The notes: generated from the sequence alone by a model not told the origin. DNA of 64,000 nucleotides from CBDFJH01 sp965198095 (GCA_965198095.1 OZ240239.1:434001-498000), one strand, 5' to 3'; shown: positions 51,885 through 61,914, counted from the stretch's first letter. Numbers and translations: made by a program.

Positions 51885-53132
51885 CTACAAGGCCGCATCC
51901 GCCAGTTCCGTCATGTGAACCGTCTCTCCCCCGCTGTCGATCGACTTCAGCGCAGCCGTAATCATCCGCGTGGCCTCGCAGCCGTGGCGCGCGCTCACCC
52001 GGGGCGGCGCCCCGTCGCAGAATCTGCGCAGTTGCCTGACGAGTTCCAAGTCCGCGCCGAAGTGCGTCGAGCCGAACGTTTCGTGTTTACAGTCGATCAC
52101 TTCGTGCCGCTCCCCATAGTCGGAAACGATGTCGATCATCCCGGTATGACGGGTCAGGAGGATTCGCCCCCGGGTTCCGACCAGCTCCAGCGTCTCCTGA
52201 TCCTCCGCCCTCGGTCCGAAGAAGCTCAGGAAGAGCGAGGCCACGACCCCGTTTTCATACGCCACCTGAACCACCGCGTGATCCAAGATGTCGGCACCGG
52301 GCTTGTAGACGCACGTATCGGCACGGCTGTAGTCATCTGCGGCGTTCACCCAGGAATCTCCCGTCACTGACCTGCCCTCTTGACTCACCTTCCTGTCGCG
52401 GGTCGGGTCCACGCGATACGGGCAGTCCAGATCGCATTCCAGACAGCGCTCCGGGAAATCTTCTTTCGGGAGATAGACGCGACGGCCTCCGAACCCGGTG
52501 ATCTTCTCGGCGCGGCTCCCGGTAAACCAGTTGAACACATCCATGTGGTGCGACGACTTGTCGTTCACCGCGTCTCCCGACCACTCGCGCCGTCGCGTCC
52601 AGCGGTGAAAGAAGTTGTGAAACGGAATGATGTCGCGAATCTGAACCATATGCAGCTGGCCGATCACGCCAGACTGAAGGAGATCGTACGCCTTCAGCCA
52701 CGAGGTCTCGTATCGTCGCGTAAAGCCCAGAACCATCGGGTTCCGCGTCCGCCGCTCAGCCTCGGCAATCGCAATCGCGTCTTCCAGCGTATGCGCGATC
52801 GGCTTGTCCAGGTAGACCTTCTTCCCGGATTCGAGCGCAGCGACGGCCGGATCCTTGTGGGCGCACTGCGGGGTCGTCACCAGCACCAGATCCACGTCCC
52901 GACGGTCGATCAGGGCCTGGGGGTCGCCGGTGCCCTCGATCTCGAGGTCGACGCCGCGCTCGCCAAACCGCAGTTGGAGGTAGGCCTGACTCTCCTTCAC
53001 GCGGTCCGGCCGGATGTCGCACAACGCGGTCACCCGCATGTCGACCTCCTCCGTGAGCTCGGTCATACATTGCGCCAGATTGCTGACGCCGCGATGTCCC
53101 GAACCGATGATACCGACGTTGATCGGATCCAT
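51885..53132 (-). CDS. Gfo/Idh/MocA family oxidoreductase (2)
   Basis: A 415-residue protein with VGIIGSGHRGVSNLAQ (about 6-21), YLDKPIAHTLEDAI (about 108-121) and HHMDVFNWFTG (catalytic His region, about 197-207). It is longer than usual and carries a cysteine-rich insertion CLECDLDCPY (about 232-241), as in some large family members acting on glycosides. AGGAG precedes the ATG. The substrate is unknown. Confidence 0.87.
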   Translation of the reverse strand: MDPINVGIIGSGHRGVSNLAQCMTELTEEVDMRVTALCDIRPDRVKESQAYLQLRFGERGVDLEIEGTGDPQALIDRRDVDLVLVTTPQCAHKDPAVAALESGKKVYLDKPIAHTLEDAIAIAEAERRTRNPMVLGFTRRYETSWLKAYDLLQSGVIGQLHMVQIRDIIPFHNFFHRWTRRREWSGDAVNDKSSHHMDVFNWFTGSRAEKITGFGGRRVYLPKEDFPERCLECDLDCPYRVDPTRDRKVSQEGRSVTGDSWVNAADDYSRADTCVYKPGADILDHAVVQVAYENGVVASLFLSFFGPRAEDQETLELVGTRGRILLTRHTGMIDIVSDYGERHEVIDCKHETFGSTHFGADLELVRQLRRFCDGAPPRVSARHGCEATRMITAALKSIDSGGETVHMTELADAAL

Positions 53133-53478
53133 GGGAACTCCTCAGGTTTTCAAGTTGCAGAGTGCGTCCGTTGACGGTGCACAGCAGAAGATCGAGCACG
53201 GGACCCGTAATATTCGTAAATTGGCCCGGCAAAGCAACGGCCCGATGAACGCCTTGCGCCCTCCGGATAAACCCTTGGAAAGCTGTTCCTCAAATGTTGG
53301 GGTCCTGAAACCAACGGAAGGGATCGCCAGATGTCGTCGCGGCCGTGGCGTTTCGACTCCCTAGCCGCCTCCGCGTTCCTCCTCCCGGGGGGTTGAGGCC
53401 CTCTGTGGGACGGGGTCGGGTGCGGGGGCAGGAACGATTTGTCACCTTTTCCCGGGCGGGCAAGAAAGGGCGAAAAAC
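53133..53478. other. Gene-free stretch with composite repeat copy C
   Basis: Positions 53133-53330 show no gene or clear signal. From 53331 to 53472 lies the third copy of the composite repeat. Confidence 0.55.
53331..53472 (+). repeat. Composite repeat, modules 1 and 2, copy C
   Basis: 53331-53430 aligns with module 1 copy A (1585-1687). 53440-53472 is a degraded hairpin module (CACCTTTTCCCG...CAAGAAAGGGCG), and the spacing between modules is much shorter than in copy A. The last bases AAAGGGCG serve as the likely ribosome binding site of the following TIM-barrel gene. Confidence 0.75.
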
Positions 53479-54285
53479 ATGGTCAAACTCGGATGCCTCT
53501 GCTATCAACCCACCGACATCGAAGCCTTTGTCGAATCGGTGAACGCGTTCAGGCTGGATTCGATCGATTTTCTGCGCCGGGCCTTCTCTACCATCGATCC
53601 ACCGTATCTCAGGCAGGTCAGGATGCGCTGCCTGAAACGTGGCCTGCCGATCGGCTATCTCGGCGTCAGTGGGGGGTTCGTCGGACCGGACGAGGAAGTG
53701 AGGGATCGCGTCGAGACGGCGAAGGAGACGGTCGACATGGCCGCCTTCGTGGGAGCTCAGCTGGTCCGGGTGTTCGGAGGATCTTACCCTCCGGGCGCTG
53801 AAGATCTCGAGCCGCTCTGGCCGAAGATGATCGCAAGCCACCAGGAAATCGCCGACTATGCCTACCGGAAGGGCGTGATCGTGGCCCTGCAGAACCACGA
53901 CAACAACAACCTGGCGGCGACATCGGAGGATGTGCACCGCATCCTCGGAGAAGTGGATCGGCCCAATTTTTCCTTTATCATGGACACCGGACAGTGGAAG
54001 GGCTCGATCGGAGCGTCCCCCAAGGGAGCGCCCGATCCGGATGCGGACATCTATCGCTATATGGAGGAAACGATCTCGCACGCCGTCTGCGTACGCACGA
54101 AGATCTACCGAATAGACAGCGGCGCGGAGGTGTGGCTGGACTACGACCGGATCTTCCGGATTCTCAAGACGGCGGGCTACAACGGAAATCTCTCGATCGT
54201 CTACGAGGGCCAGCGCGATCCGCTCACGGACATCGGAAAGGCCGTGATCTACCTCAGGAGACTGCTGGCCGAGAATGGAATGTGA
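53479..54285 (+). CDS. Sugar phosphate isomerase/epimerase (AP endonuclease 2-type TIM barrel)
   Basis: A 268-residue TIM-barrel protein. It shows VRVFGGSYPPGAEDL (about 95-109), IVALQNHDNNNL (Glu/His-type metal region in variant form, about 134-145), FIMDTGQWKGSIG (Asp metal ligand), and IVYEGQRDPLTD (late Glu). The family isomerises or epimerises ketoses or inositol derivatives. Its ATG at 53479 directly follows the repeat. The coupled downstream amidohydrolase suggests a shared catabolic path. Confidence 0.85.
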   Translation: MVKLGCLCYQPTDIEAFVESVNAFRLDSIDFLRRAFSTIDPPYLRQVRMRCLKRGLPIGYLGVSGGFVGPDEEVRDRVETAKETVDMAAFVGAQLVRVFGGSYPPGAEDLEPLWPKMIASHQEIADYAYRKGVIVALQNHDNNNLAATSEDVHRILGEVDRPNFSFIMDTGQWKGSIGASPKGAPDPDADIYRYMEETISHAVCVRTKIYRIDSGAEVWLDYDRIFRILKTAGYNGNLSIVYEGQRDPLTDIGKAVIYLRRLLAENGM

Positions 54286-54308
54286 CACCGTTTGAACAGG
54301 AGGCGTCC

Positions 54309-55135
54309 GTGATCATCGACCCCCATCTCCACGTCTGGAGCGACGACGAGGCACGCTACCCCTTCCCCGGCGGCAGGCCGCCCGAGGGGGGTGCATCGGT
54401 CGAGCTGTTGAACGAGACCATGGCCAATGCCGGCGTCGACAAGGCCGTGATCGTTCAACCCAAACATTACGGCTTCGACAACCGCTACATCGCAGACTGT
54501 CTCAAGCGGTTCCCGGGCAAGTTCGCCGCGGTCGGGTTGGTGGACCCGACCGCGCCGACGCGCCCGGCCGCCTGGAGGAACTGGTCGTGTCGCACGGCTT
54601 CGGCGGCATGCGGTTGCATCTTGGGCGCTACGGGCCGCCGTCCGTGCTTGCCGGACCCGACCAGGATCCGGTCTGGCGAAAGGCCGAGAAACTGGGGGCC
54701 TGTATCCTGATGCTGGGATATGCGGAGGAGTACGCCGAGCTCGAGCCGATCGTCAGCCGATTTCCGGAGGTGAACGTCGTCATCGACCACCTCGCGGCGG
54801 TCCCCGCGGATGAAGCGCCGCCCTACCCCCTCCTGAACATCCTGCTCCGGTTCGCCCAGTATCCCAACGTCTACGTCAAGGTCTCCAACGTGCGCCTCCG
54901 GTCGAAGGAACCCTACCCGCACCGGGACACCTTCCCCACGATCCGCAAGGTCTACGATGCCTTCGGCCCGGAGCGGCTGACGTGGGGAAGCGATTTCCCG
55001 CACGTCATCAGGCCCGGGGCCACGGGATATGTGGAATCACTCGACCTCATCCGGAAGGAAATCGACTTTCTCACGGAAGCGGACCTGGAGTGGATGCTCT
55101 GCAAGACCAGCCTCAAGATCTGGCGATTCGATTGA
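54309..55135 (+). pseudogene. Amidohydrolase family protein, frameshifted
   Basis: Two frames together make one metal-dependent amidohydrolase of the fuconolactonase/2-pyrone-4,6-dicarboxylate lactonase type. The first (from GTG 54309, AGGAGG upstream) has IIDPHLHVWSDDEARYPFPG and ends in a meaningless frame after LVDPTAP. The second resumes from about 54557 (DAPGRLEELVVSHGFGGMRL) and ends with ERLTWGSDFPHVIRPGATGY. A one-base deletion near 54550-54557 restores a ~275-residue protein. It may be a true mutation or a sequencing error. Confidence 0.82.
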
Positions 55136-55139
55136 CGGG

Positions 55140-55312
55140 CTGGAGCCCTTCGGTGAGCGGGCGACGATCAGCCGCGACAACGGGGAGACCTGGGAGATCG
55201 ACGACATGCCGCGAAGATGGACCCGATCGCGGCCCGGGATACCCCTCGAGCGTCGAGCTGGACGACGGGAGTCCGCCGACGCTCTACGATCGGAAGCTCA
55301 CGTCCAGCTAAA
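55140..55312 (+). pseudogene. Remnant of a sialidase-like (BNR repeat) gene end
   Basis: One frame shows an Asp-box-like FGERATISRDNGETWEIDD. A different frame continues GPGYPSSVELDDGSPPTLYD, the typical end of sialidase-like proteins. The parts are in different frames and lack a beginning, so this is a decayed C-terminal fragment. An intact sialidase-like gene follows directly, which suggests a duplicated and then eroded neighbour. Confidence 0.5.
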
Positions 55313-55414
55313 GAGAGCTGCAGCCTGCCGGGGTCCGGACGGAGACGGTCAAGCGGACGTCGGCAGGTCAACGTTGCGATCGGCACGCCCATCTGAAGAG
55401 AGGAGACGAAGCAC

Positions 55415-56599
55415 ATGAGCATCGCGTCAACACACTGGTCCAAAGACAGGAACGCGTTCGGCCGCAACATTCCGGACGATCTGCAGTGCCGCACCCTGGA
55501 GGAGGTTCAGGAAGAGCTCGCAGCGGTCGGCCTGGAGGTGAAGCGCGGGGAAACACAGGTGATCGTCTCCCAGGAAGACGCGGGCGGCATCTGCGTCGGG
55601 AGCATCGTCAGGTTCCCCAACGGAGATCTCCAGTCTTCCACTCGAAAGACGCAGGTCCGTTCCAGCGACGGCGGCAGAACCTGGCGCAAGGTGGGCAGGT
55701 CCCTCTTCGGCAACTATGCCTGCAATCTGTCCGGCGGTGAAACGGTCCAGTTCGCAAGCCGCACGGGACACGGCTGGGAAGCGGCGCCGCCCGACGAGAA
55801 GAGCGACGTGGAGGGGTTCACGAAGTCTTTTGGATGGCTGGTCCGGTCGCGAGACAACGGCGTGACGGAAGAGGTGACGCTGGTGCCCATTCACGTTCCG
55901 GAAAAACTCAAGCTCACGTCGATGCATCACTCGAGGATTGTCGAGCTGGACGACGGCAGCCTGCTCTGCATCGACTACGGCAGGTTCGAGGATGACGCCG
56001 TGGCTACGCTCGACACGTGGGTCACGAAGGAGGGGATCGTAGGTCCCCGGGAGGTGGCCAAATGCCGGACCTTTGTCATCCGGTCCATCGACCGGGGAAA
56101 GACCTGGCACTATCTTTCCACCGTGGCCTTTGACCTCGCCAGGACCAACACGTCGACCATCGGAGGTTTCACCGAGCCGGATGCGGTGATGCTCCCGGAC
56201 GGGCAGATTCTCTGCTTTATGCGATGCGTGGCCGGAGGAGGCATCCGTCCGCTCCGAATGAGCAGATCGAACGATGCCGGCCGCACGTGGAGCATGCCCC
56301 TCCCGGTCGCGGACCGGGGCGTGATGTCCGTCGCCACCGTGATGGAAAACGGCGTCGTGGCCGTCATCTACGGCCGCCCCTACAACTGGCTGATGTTCAG
56401 TCCGGATGAGGGCCACACCTGGGTCGGCCACTTTCAGTTCTACCACGGTCCCAAGGCCTGGGACGCGTGGAACTACTGTGCCGTGGAAGAGGTCGCGCCG
56501 GACACCCTGCTCGCGGTCTACGGTCACGCCGATCCGGTCAACCGCGAAGAGGGTGAACAAAGAGCGACGTTCTTCACGGTCAGGCGAAAAACGGCCTGA
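55415..56599 (+). CDS. Sialidase-like BNR/Asp-box protein (exo-glycosidase fold)
   Basis: A 394-residue six-bladed-propeller type protein with Asp boxes VRSSDGGRTWRK (about 81-92), RSIDRGKTWHY, SRSNDAGRTWSM and FSPDEGHTWV. No signal peptide is visible, so it may act in the cytoplasm or be anchored otherwise. True sialidases need an Arg triad that I cannot confirm. It could be a glycoside hydrolase of another sugar. ATG 55415 with AGGAG. It is followed by a TonB-dependent receptor. Confidence 0.82.
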   Translation: MSIASTHWSKDRNAFGRNIPDDLQCRTLEEVQEELAAVGLEVKRGETQVIVSQEDAGGICVGSIVRFPNGDLQSSTRKTQVRSSDGGRTWRKVGRSLFGNYACNLSGGETVQFASRTGHGWEAAPPDEKSDVEGFTKSFGWLVRSRDNGVTEEVTLVPIHVPEKLKLTSMHHSRIVELDDGSLLCIDYGRFEDDAVATLDTWVTKEGIVGPREVAKCRTFVIRSIDRGKTWHYLSTVAFDLARTNTSTIGGFTEPDAVMLPDGQILCFMRCVAGGGIRPLRMSRSNDAGRTWSMPLPVADRGVMSVATVMENGVVAVIYGRPYNWLMFSPDEGHTWVGHFQFYHGPKAWDAWNYCAVEEVAPDTLLAVYGHADPVNREEGEQRATFFTVRRKTA

Positions 56600-56664
56600 G
56601 CGCCGGCGGGCCGTCCGGGCACGCGCATCCATTGCAAAAAAGACAAAAATTCAGTATGAATTAC

Positions 56665-56670
56665 TATAAT
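56665..56670 (+). promoter_or_regulatory. Candidate -10 element upstream of the TonB receptor
   Basis: TATAAT in an AT-rich patch (56630-56680) that contrasts with flanking GC-rich DNA, 50 bp before the ATG. No good -35 at 17 bp, so another factor may assist. Confidence 0.35.
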
Positions 56671-56719
56671 ATAAGGGTCACTGCAACAGGGGAATCACCG
56701 TAACTCGGGAGGAAGCGCC

Positions 56720-59620
56720 ATGAGGACCAGACTCGTTTTCACCTTGCTTACGCTCTGTATGACATGCCTACAGGCATACGCCCAGAATGGGAGCGCCATC
56801 CGGGGACGCGTCACGGATGCGGATACGGGTGCACCGCTCTCCAACGTCAATATCACCGCCAAAGCCCGGGACCTGCCTGAGCCAATCGGGACGGCCACCG
56901 ACGACGACGGGCAATACACGATCGCCGGTCTCTCCGATGGCGTCTACGAAGTGACCGTCACCCACGTCGGATACGAAGCGGCACACAGGAGCGACGTGCC
57001 CGTGGAGATGGGCGCCGTCGTGGAGCTCGACTTCTCGCTGGCGGTCAGGCCGGTCGCAGGGATGGAAATCACGGTTGAGGCGGTCTCCCTCGTTCCGGAA
57101 CTCAGCAAAGATGCCCCGGCCGGCACCTCCGTCGTGGATGGCCAGGAGGTCGAGGACCAGACCCCGCTGAACCTGGGAGAGCCGATCAAGAGTGAACCCG
57201 GCGTAGACTACCACCAGACCGGTCTGGTGACGGGCAACACCGTCGTCAGAGGCTTCAACAACGTCTTCTCCGGCGCGCTGTTGACCCTCGTGGACTATCG
57301 GATCGGGCGCGTGCCGTCGCTCCGGGTCAACGCCCACAACTTCATTCCGATTTCACCCCTCGATATCGAACGAATCGAGGTCGTTCGCGGTCCGGCATCG
57401 GCCCTTTACGGCCCCAACAGCGCCAACGGCGTGATGCACATCATCACCCGATCGCCGTTTGACGCCCGCAGCACGACGGTCAGCGTCGGCGCCGGAGAGC
57501 GAAGTCTTCGGGGCTTCACGCTGCGTCACGCAAACGTCCTCAACGACAAGCTGGGTTACAGGGTCTCCACTCAGTATCACACGGGAACGGACTGGACCTA
57601 TGTGGACCCGGTGGAAGTCGAGCTCAGAGGGAAAAATCCGCGCGACTACGACGTGGAACGCAGGACCGCGGAGTTTCTGCTCGATTTCAGACCGACCCCG
57701 GGGCTCCGTGCGACTGCCTCAGCCGGCTTTACGGAGGCCAGCAACATCGAGCTCACCGGCGTGGGCGCCGCACAGGCGAAAGACTGGCGCTACACCTTTG
57801 TCCAGGGCCGCCTGCAGTTCCAGGAGTTGTTCGCCCAGCTCTTCGTCAACCGCAGCGACGCCGGCGAGAGCACCCTCCTGCAGAATGGGGATCGCATGGT
57901 GGATGAATCGAACCTGACGGTCTTCCAGGCCAGGCATGCATCCAGACTGGGCCAGCGACAGCGATTCACCTACGGATTCGATGTCTTACGAACGCGACCC
58001 AGGACCGAAGGAACGATCAACGGGCAAAACGAAGACCGGGACGACATCAACGAGTTCGGGTTCTACCTGCAAAGCAAGACCTCCCCGAACGAAAAACTGG
58101 ATCTCGTGCTGGCCGGCCGGTTCGACCAGCACAACCATATCGATGATCCGGTCTTCTCGCCCCGCGCGGCCTTGGTCCTCAAGCCTACGGACGAGCGGAC
58201 GCTCCGTCTCACTTATAACCGTGCCTTCAGCACACCCAGCAGCAACAACCTCTTCCTGGACCTGGTCGTACGCCCCGATGCCTACGGACTGGGAAGAAAC
58301 TTCCAGCCGTCGCTCGGGTTCCCTACTGCCATCGACATTCGCGCGCAGGCCGCCCTCGAGGGATTTACGTTCAAGCACGATGCCAACGGGCTCCCGATGT
58401 TTCGGTCCCCCTTCGCGCCGGTTGCCGGGTTACCCGCCGACCAGTTCATCCCCCTGGACGATCCCCAGTTCACGAACGTCATGTGGGGCATCGCGCGGTC
58501 GGCCGTGCTGAACGGCTTTCTGCCCTCGCTCAAAGGGCTCGGAGCCAGATTGATCGCACAACAGCTGATGGCGCAGGGCATGCCCGCCGCTCAGGCAGAA
58601 GCGACCGGCGCCCAGCAGGCGGAACTTTTGGCCACCGCCTTCCAGAATATCGTGCCGGCCACCCTTCCAGGGCTGCAAAACAGGCTGGCGACGCTGAATC
58701 AGGAGACGCTGGGGTTCGACGCGATCTCGGACCGTTCCCAGGCCGTCACCGAAGTCCCCAAGATCAAGCCGACCGTCACGGAGACGTTCGAGGCGGGATT
58801 CAAAGGCCTGATCGGCAAAAAGCTGCTGGTTAGCGCCGATCTTTACCGGACGCGACGCACGGACTTCGTCGGACCGGTTCGCGTGGAAACCCCCAATGTC
58901 TTCCTGGACCCCAACACGCTGAGCAGCGCCCTGTCGCAGTCGTTTGTCCAGGTGCTGCAAGCGCCGTCGGCCGCCCAGTTGGCCGCCGCCCTGTCCGTGC
59001 TGGACGCCCCCAGCCAGGGAGGCAACGGGAACGGCAGCGCGGTGGATGAGCTGACCCGGCTGTTCGTCGCCGGCACGGCCAACAACGGGGCCGCCTTCAT
59101 CCCCTTCGGAACGGTTTCCCCGGAGCAGGCCTCCGACCCGGCTGCCGTGGTGGTCACCTACCGAAATTTCGGCGAGGTGACGCTCTACGGTCTGGATCTG
59201 GGCTTCGAGTTCTATCCCAATCATCCGAACAATGACTGGGTGTTCAAGGGAAACTACTCCTACCTGAGTCAGAACCTGTTCGAGAACCTGGACGGGATCG
59301 CGGACGTCGCGCTGAACGCGCCCCGGCACAAGTTCAACATTGGCGCCAACTACACCCGCCCCGGAACCGGTCTCAGGTTGGGCGCGCGCGTCCGTTACAA
59401 AGATGGCTTCCCGATGAATTCCGGCTTCTACGTCGGGGACCTGGAAGCCTTCACCGTCCTGGATTTGACCGCGGCTTACGACCTGCCCCTCCGGAACACC
59501 AGAGCCGCAATCACGCTGAACGTCAAAGCCAACAACGTGTTGAACAACGAACACCGTGAGTTTGTCGGCGCGCCGGAGATCGGCCGTCTGGTCTCGGGTG
59601 GCGTCACCGTCAGCTTCTGA
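56720..59620 (+). CDS. TonB-dependent outer-membrane receptor
   Basis: A 966-residue protein. The signal peptide (FTLLTLCMTCLQAYAQ) is followed by a CarboxypepD-regulatory-like domain (IRGRVTDADTGAPLSNVNIT, about 28-47), a plug domain with IERIEVVRGPASALYGPNSANGV (about 216-238), and a long barrel ending in aromatic VTVSF. An insertion rich in Ala/Gln (about 600-660) lies in an extracellular region. It takes up a large substrate, by context a carbohydrate or other degradation product. No SusD partner is next to it. GGGAGG precedes the ATG. Confidence 0.93.
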   Translation: MRTRLVFTLLTLCMTCLQAYAQNGSAIRGRVTDADTGAPLSNVNITAKARDLPEPIGTATDDDGQYTIAGLSDGVYEVTVTHVGYEAAHRSDVPVEMGAVVELDFSLAVRPVAGMEITVEAVSLVPELSKDAPAGTSVVDGQEVEDQTPLNLGEPIKSEPGVDYHQTGLVTGNTVVRGFNNVFSGALLTLVDYRIGRVPSLRVNAHNFIPISPLDIERIEVVRGPASALYGPNSANGVMHIITRSPFDARSTTVSVGAGERSLRGFTLRHANVLNDKLGYRVSTQYHTGTDWTYVDPVEVELRGKNPRDYDVERRTAEFLLDFRPTPGLRATASAGFTEASNIELTGVGAAQAKDWRYTFVQGRLQFQELFAQLFVNRSDAGESTLLQNGDRMVDESNLTVFQARHASRLGQRQRFTYGFDVLRTRPRTEGTINGQNEDRDDINEFGFYLQSKTSPNEKLDLVLAGRFDQHNHIDDPVFSPRAALVLKPTDERTLRLTYNRAFSTPSSNNLFLDLVVRPDAYGLGRNFQPSLGFPTAIDIRAQAALEGFTFKHDANGLPMFRSPFAPVAGLPADQFIPLDDPQFTNVMWGIARSAVLNGFLPSLKGLGARLIAQQLMAQGMPAAQAEATGAQQAELLATAFQNIVPATLPGLQNRLATLNQETLGFDAISDRSQAVTEVPKIKPTVTETFEAGFKGLIGKKLLVSADLYRTRRTDFVGPVRVETPNVFLDPNTLSSALSQSFVQVLQAPSAAQLAAALSVLDAPSQGGNGNGSAVDELTRLFVAGTANNGAAFIPFGTVSPEQASDPAAVVVTYRNFGEVTLYGLDLGFEFYPNHPNNDWVFKGNYSYLSQNLFENLDGIADVALNAPRHKFNIGANYTRPGTGLRLGARVRYKDGFPMNSGFYVGDLEAFTVLDLTAAYDLPLRNTRAAITLNVKANNVLNNEHREFVGAPEIGRLVSGGVTVSF

Positions 59621-59668
59621 CGGAAACCGCATCCACGTCCGTCAGCAGCGCGCGATGAGGTGACTTTC

Positions 59669-61858
59669 ATGCCGGTCTCCGAGCTGAGCGCGTCTTACGG
59701 CACGGTCACCCTCGATCCGGACGGCGACGTCGCCGCCGGAAGTCACGGCACCTGGCGGGTCACCTACACGGCCGGATCCAGGGGAGTCGCAGCCGGAGGC
59801 CGCATCCGGATCTATACCGACTCGGATACCGACCGAGGGATCTGCCAACTCGACGACCCCGCCGTCCCGAACTATACAACGCTGGGGGCGCCCCGACCGG
59901 CGCAGGCCGTCATCCTGGTGCAGAAATACGATGTCGTGGTCGCCATGGGCGGCGAGGGCCTGAAACCGGGGAAACAGGTCACCGTGACCTACGGCGACCG
60001 AAGCGGCGGCGGTCCGGGCTTTCGGTCCCAGACCTTCCTGGAAGCCCAACACTATTTTTGGGTGGATGTGAGCGCCGAGAGGCATGCCGGGCCGATCTCC
60101 CTCCCCGATCCTCCCTACCTGACGATCGTCGGCGGCGAGGCCGAGCTCCTCGCCGTCGTCGCGCCGTCGAAGGTCGCGGTCGGCAAATCGTTTCGGGTTT
60201 TGGTGAAGGCGGAGGATAAGTGGGGCAATCCGGCTGCGGCGTACCGGGGGACCGTCGAGCTCCGAGCGGAAGGTCTGGAGCTTCCGGAGCACCGACTGAC
60301 ATTCACGCCCGGGGACAACGGCGTGCGTTGGGTCGACGGCTGCACGGCTTCGCGGGCCGGCCTGATCAGGATCGGTGCAGCCGACGCCCAGGGCGGCCTC
60401 TCAGTTCTGAGCAATCCGATCGCGTGCACCGGGCAGCCCGGCAAATATCAACTTCTGTGGGGCGACTTTCACGGAGGTCAGATCGCCCTGGCCGAGAAGA
60501 TCCCCGACTTCTTTCGCTATGCCAGAGACGTGGCCGGGATCAGCTTCGCGGGCTATCAGCGCAACGACCACGCCATCTCAAAGGATGACTGGGCGCTCCA
60601 GCAGCGGACCGAGCGCGCGTTCTATGATCCCGGGCGATTCGTTCCCGTGCCCGGCTACGAGTGGTCCCCGCCGTCAGAGCGAGGCGGTCACCACAACCTC
60701 TTCTTCAGGCGATACGATCAACCCATCCGCCGCTGTGATCACTCCAGGCTGGCGGACAAGTCGGACGACGACACCGACCTCCACGACATCCGCGATCTCT
60801 ACCGCCACTACCGGATGGCCGATGTGGTCATCACGCCTCACGTGGGCGGCGTCGCCTCAGACCTGAGCAGCCACGAGCCGACCCTGGAGCCGGCCATCGA
60901 GGTGACCTCTACCCACGGCTCGTTCGAGTGGTTCCTGCAGGAGGCGCTGGAGCGGCGCTATAAGGTCGGGTTTCTGGGAGGGAGCGACAGCTTCACCGGG
61001 AGGCCCGGCGGGGACCGCCCGGGGTATCAATTGCGGCGCTACGCCAAGTCGGGACTCACCGCGGTCTATGCGAAGGCGCTGACGGTGGAGGGCCTGATCG
61101 AGGCGCTCAAGGCGCGACGATGCTATGGGACGACCGGCGCCAGGATCCTGTTGGACGTGGAAGCGGACGGCCGCCGCATGGGGGAAGAATATACGACCGA
61201 ATCCAAGGCCGAGATCTCCGTCGCCGTGACCGGCACCGCACCTCTGGAATCGGTCGAGCTCTTCCGCGGACGGGAAAGGATCTACAGCCACTTCCTGTCC
61301 ACGTCGCGCTCAGACGATCGCGTCCGCATCCTGTGGGAAGGGGCCAGCGAGAAGCGCAGCTACTCGGCAGCGGTGTGGGAGGGGCGCCTGAAGGTGACGG
61401 GCCGAAAGATCGCATCTGTGGAAAAGGTGCGCTTCGACAGCCCGCGCTCCGACATCCGGGACGAAAAAGAGGACAGCCTCAGCTGGCATTCCATCACCTG
61501 CGGCTACCGGAGCGGAATGATCCTGGAGCTGAAAGGAGACGGGGATGCCGAGCTCCAGATCGCGATCGACACCTCGCTGTTCACCGCGATGGCCTCCATC
61601 CCTGCCGAAAAGATCGCCCTCAGCGTCCGCCTTCAGGAACTCGCGGCCGGTCCCAAAATCGTAGAGATCGGCCAGTTGAACCGCAAGGTCGCGGTCTCGC
61701 TTGCGCCCGCGCCGGGTGGCGCGGAGGCGGTCGAATTCACGTTTGTCGACCCTTCGCCCGAGCCCGGAATCAATCCGTACTGGGTGCGTGTGGTCCAAAC
61801 CGACATGGAGATGGCCTGGAGCAGCCCGATCTTCGTCGACTATCTGGCGCCGACGTGA
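59669..61858 (+). CDS. DUF3604 family protein, paralogue
   Basis: About 729 residues with the same order as the protein at 6036-8210: beta N-terminal region, WGDFHGGQ (about 266-273), VPGYEWSP, ITPHVGG, and GGSDSFTGRPGG. In place of GSDDH the second motif reads GGSDSF, so one metal ligand may be missing or replaced; activity is therefore doubtful or altered. ATG 59669 follows GAGG by 8 bases; an upstream GTG at 59660 overlaps that site. It lies 39 bp after the TonB receptor, so co-expression is likely. Confidence 0.82.
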   Translation: MPVSELSASYGTVTLDPDGDVAAGSHGTWRVTYTAGSRGVAAGGRIRIYTDSDTDRGICQLDDPAVPNYTTLGAPRPAQAVILVQKYDVVVAMGGEGLKPGKQVTVTYGDRSGGGPGFRSQTFLEAQHYFWVDVSAERHAGPISLPDPPYLTIVGGEAELLAVVAPSKVAVGKSFRVLVKAEDKWGNPAAAYRGTVELRAEGLELPEHRLTFTPGDNGVRWVDGCTASRAGLIRIGAADAQGGLSVLSNPIACTGQPGKYQLLWGDFHGGQIALAEKIPDFFRYARDVAGISFAGYQRNDHAISKDDWALQQRTERAFYDPGRFVPVPGYEWSPPSERGGHHNLFFRRYDQPIRRCDHSRLADKSDDDTDLHDIRDLYRHYRMADVVITPHVGGVASDLSSHEPTLEPAIEVTSTHGSFEWFLQEALERRYKVGFLGGSDSFTGRPGGDRPGYQLRRYAKSGLTAVYAKALTVEGLIEALKARRCYGTTGARILLDVEADGRRMGEEYTTESKAEISVAVTGTAPLESVELFRGRERIYSHFLSTSRSDDRVRILWEGASEKRSYSAAVWEGRLKVTGRKIASVEKVRFDSPRSDIRDEKEDSLSWHSITCGYRSGMILELKGDGDAELQIAIDTSLFTAMASIPAEKIALSVRLQELAAGPKIVEIGQLNRKVAVSLAPAPGGAEAVEFTFVDPSPEPGINPYWVRVVQTDMEMAWSSPIFVDYLAPT

Positions 61859-61914
61859 CGCCGCGGCGGCATCGTCACAGGAAAAGCGAGGGCCGCCCCG
61901 GTGGTCTTCCAGAT

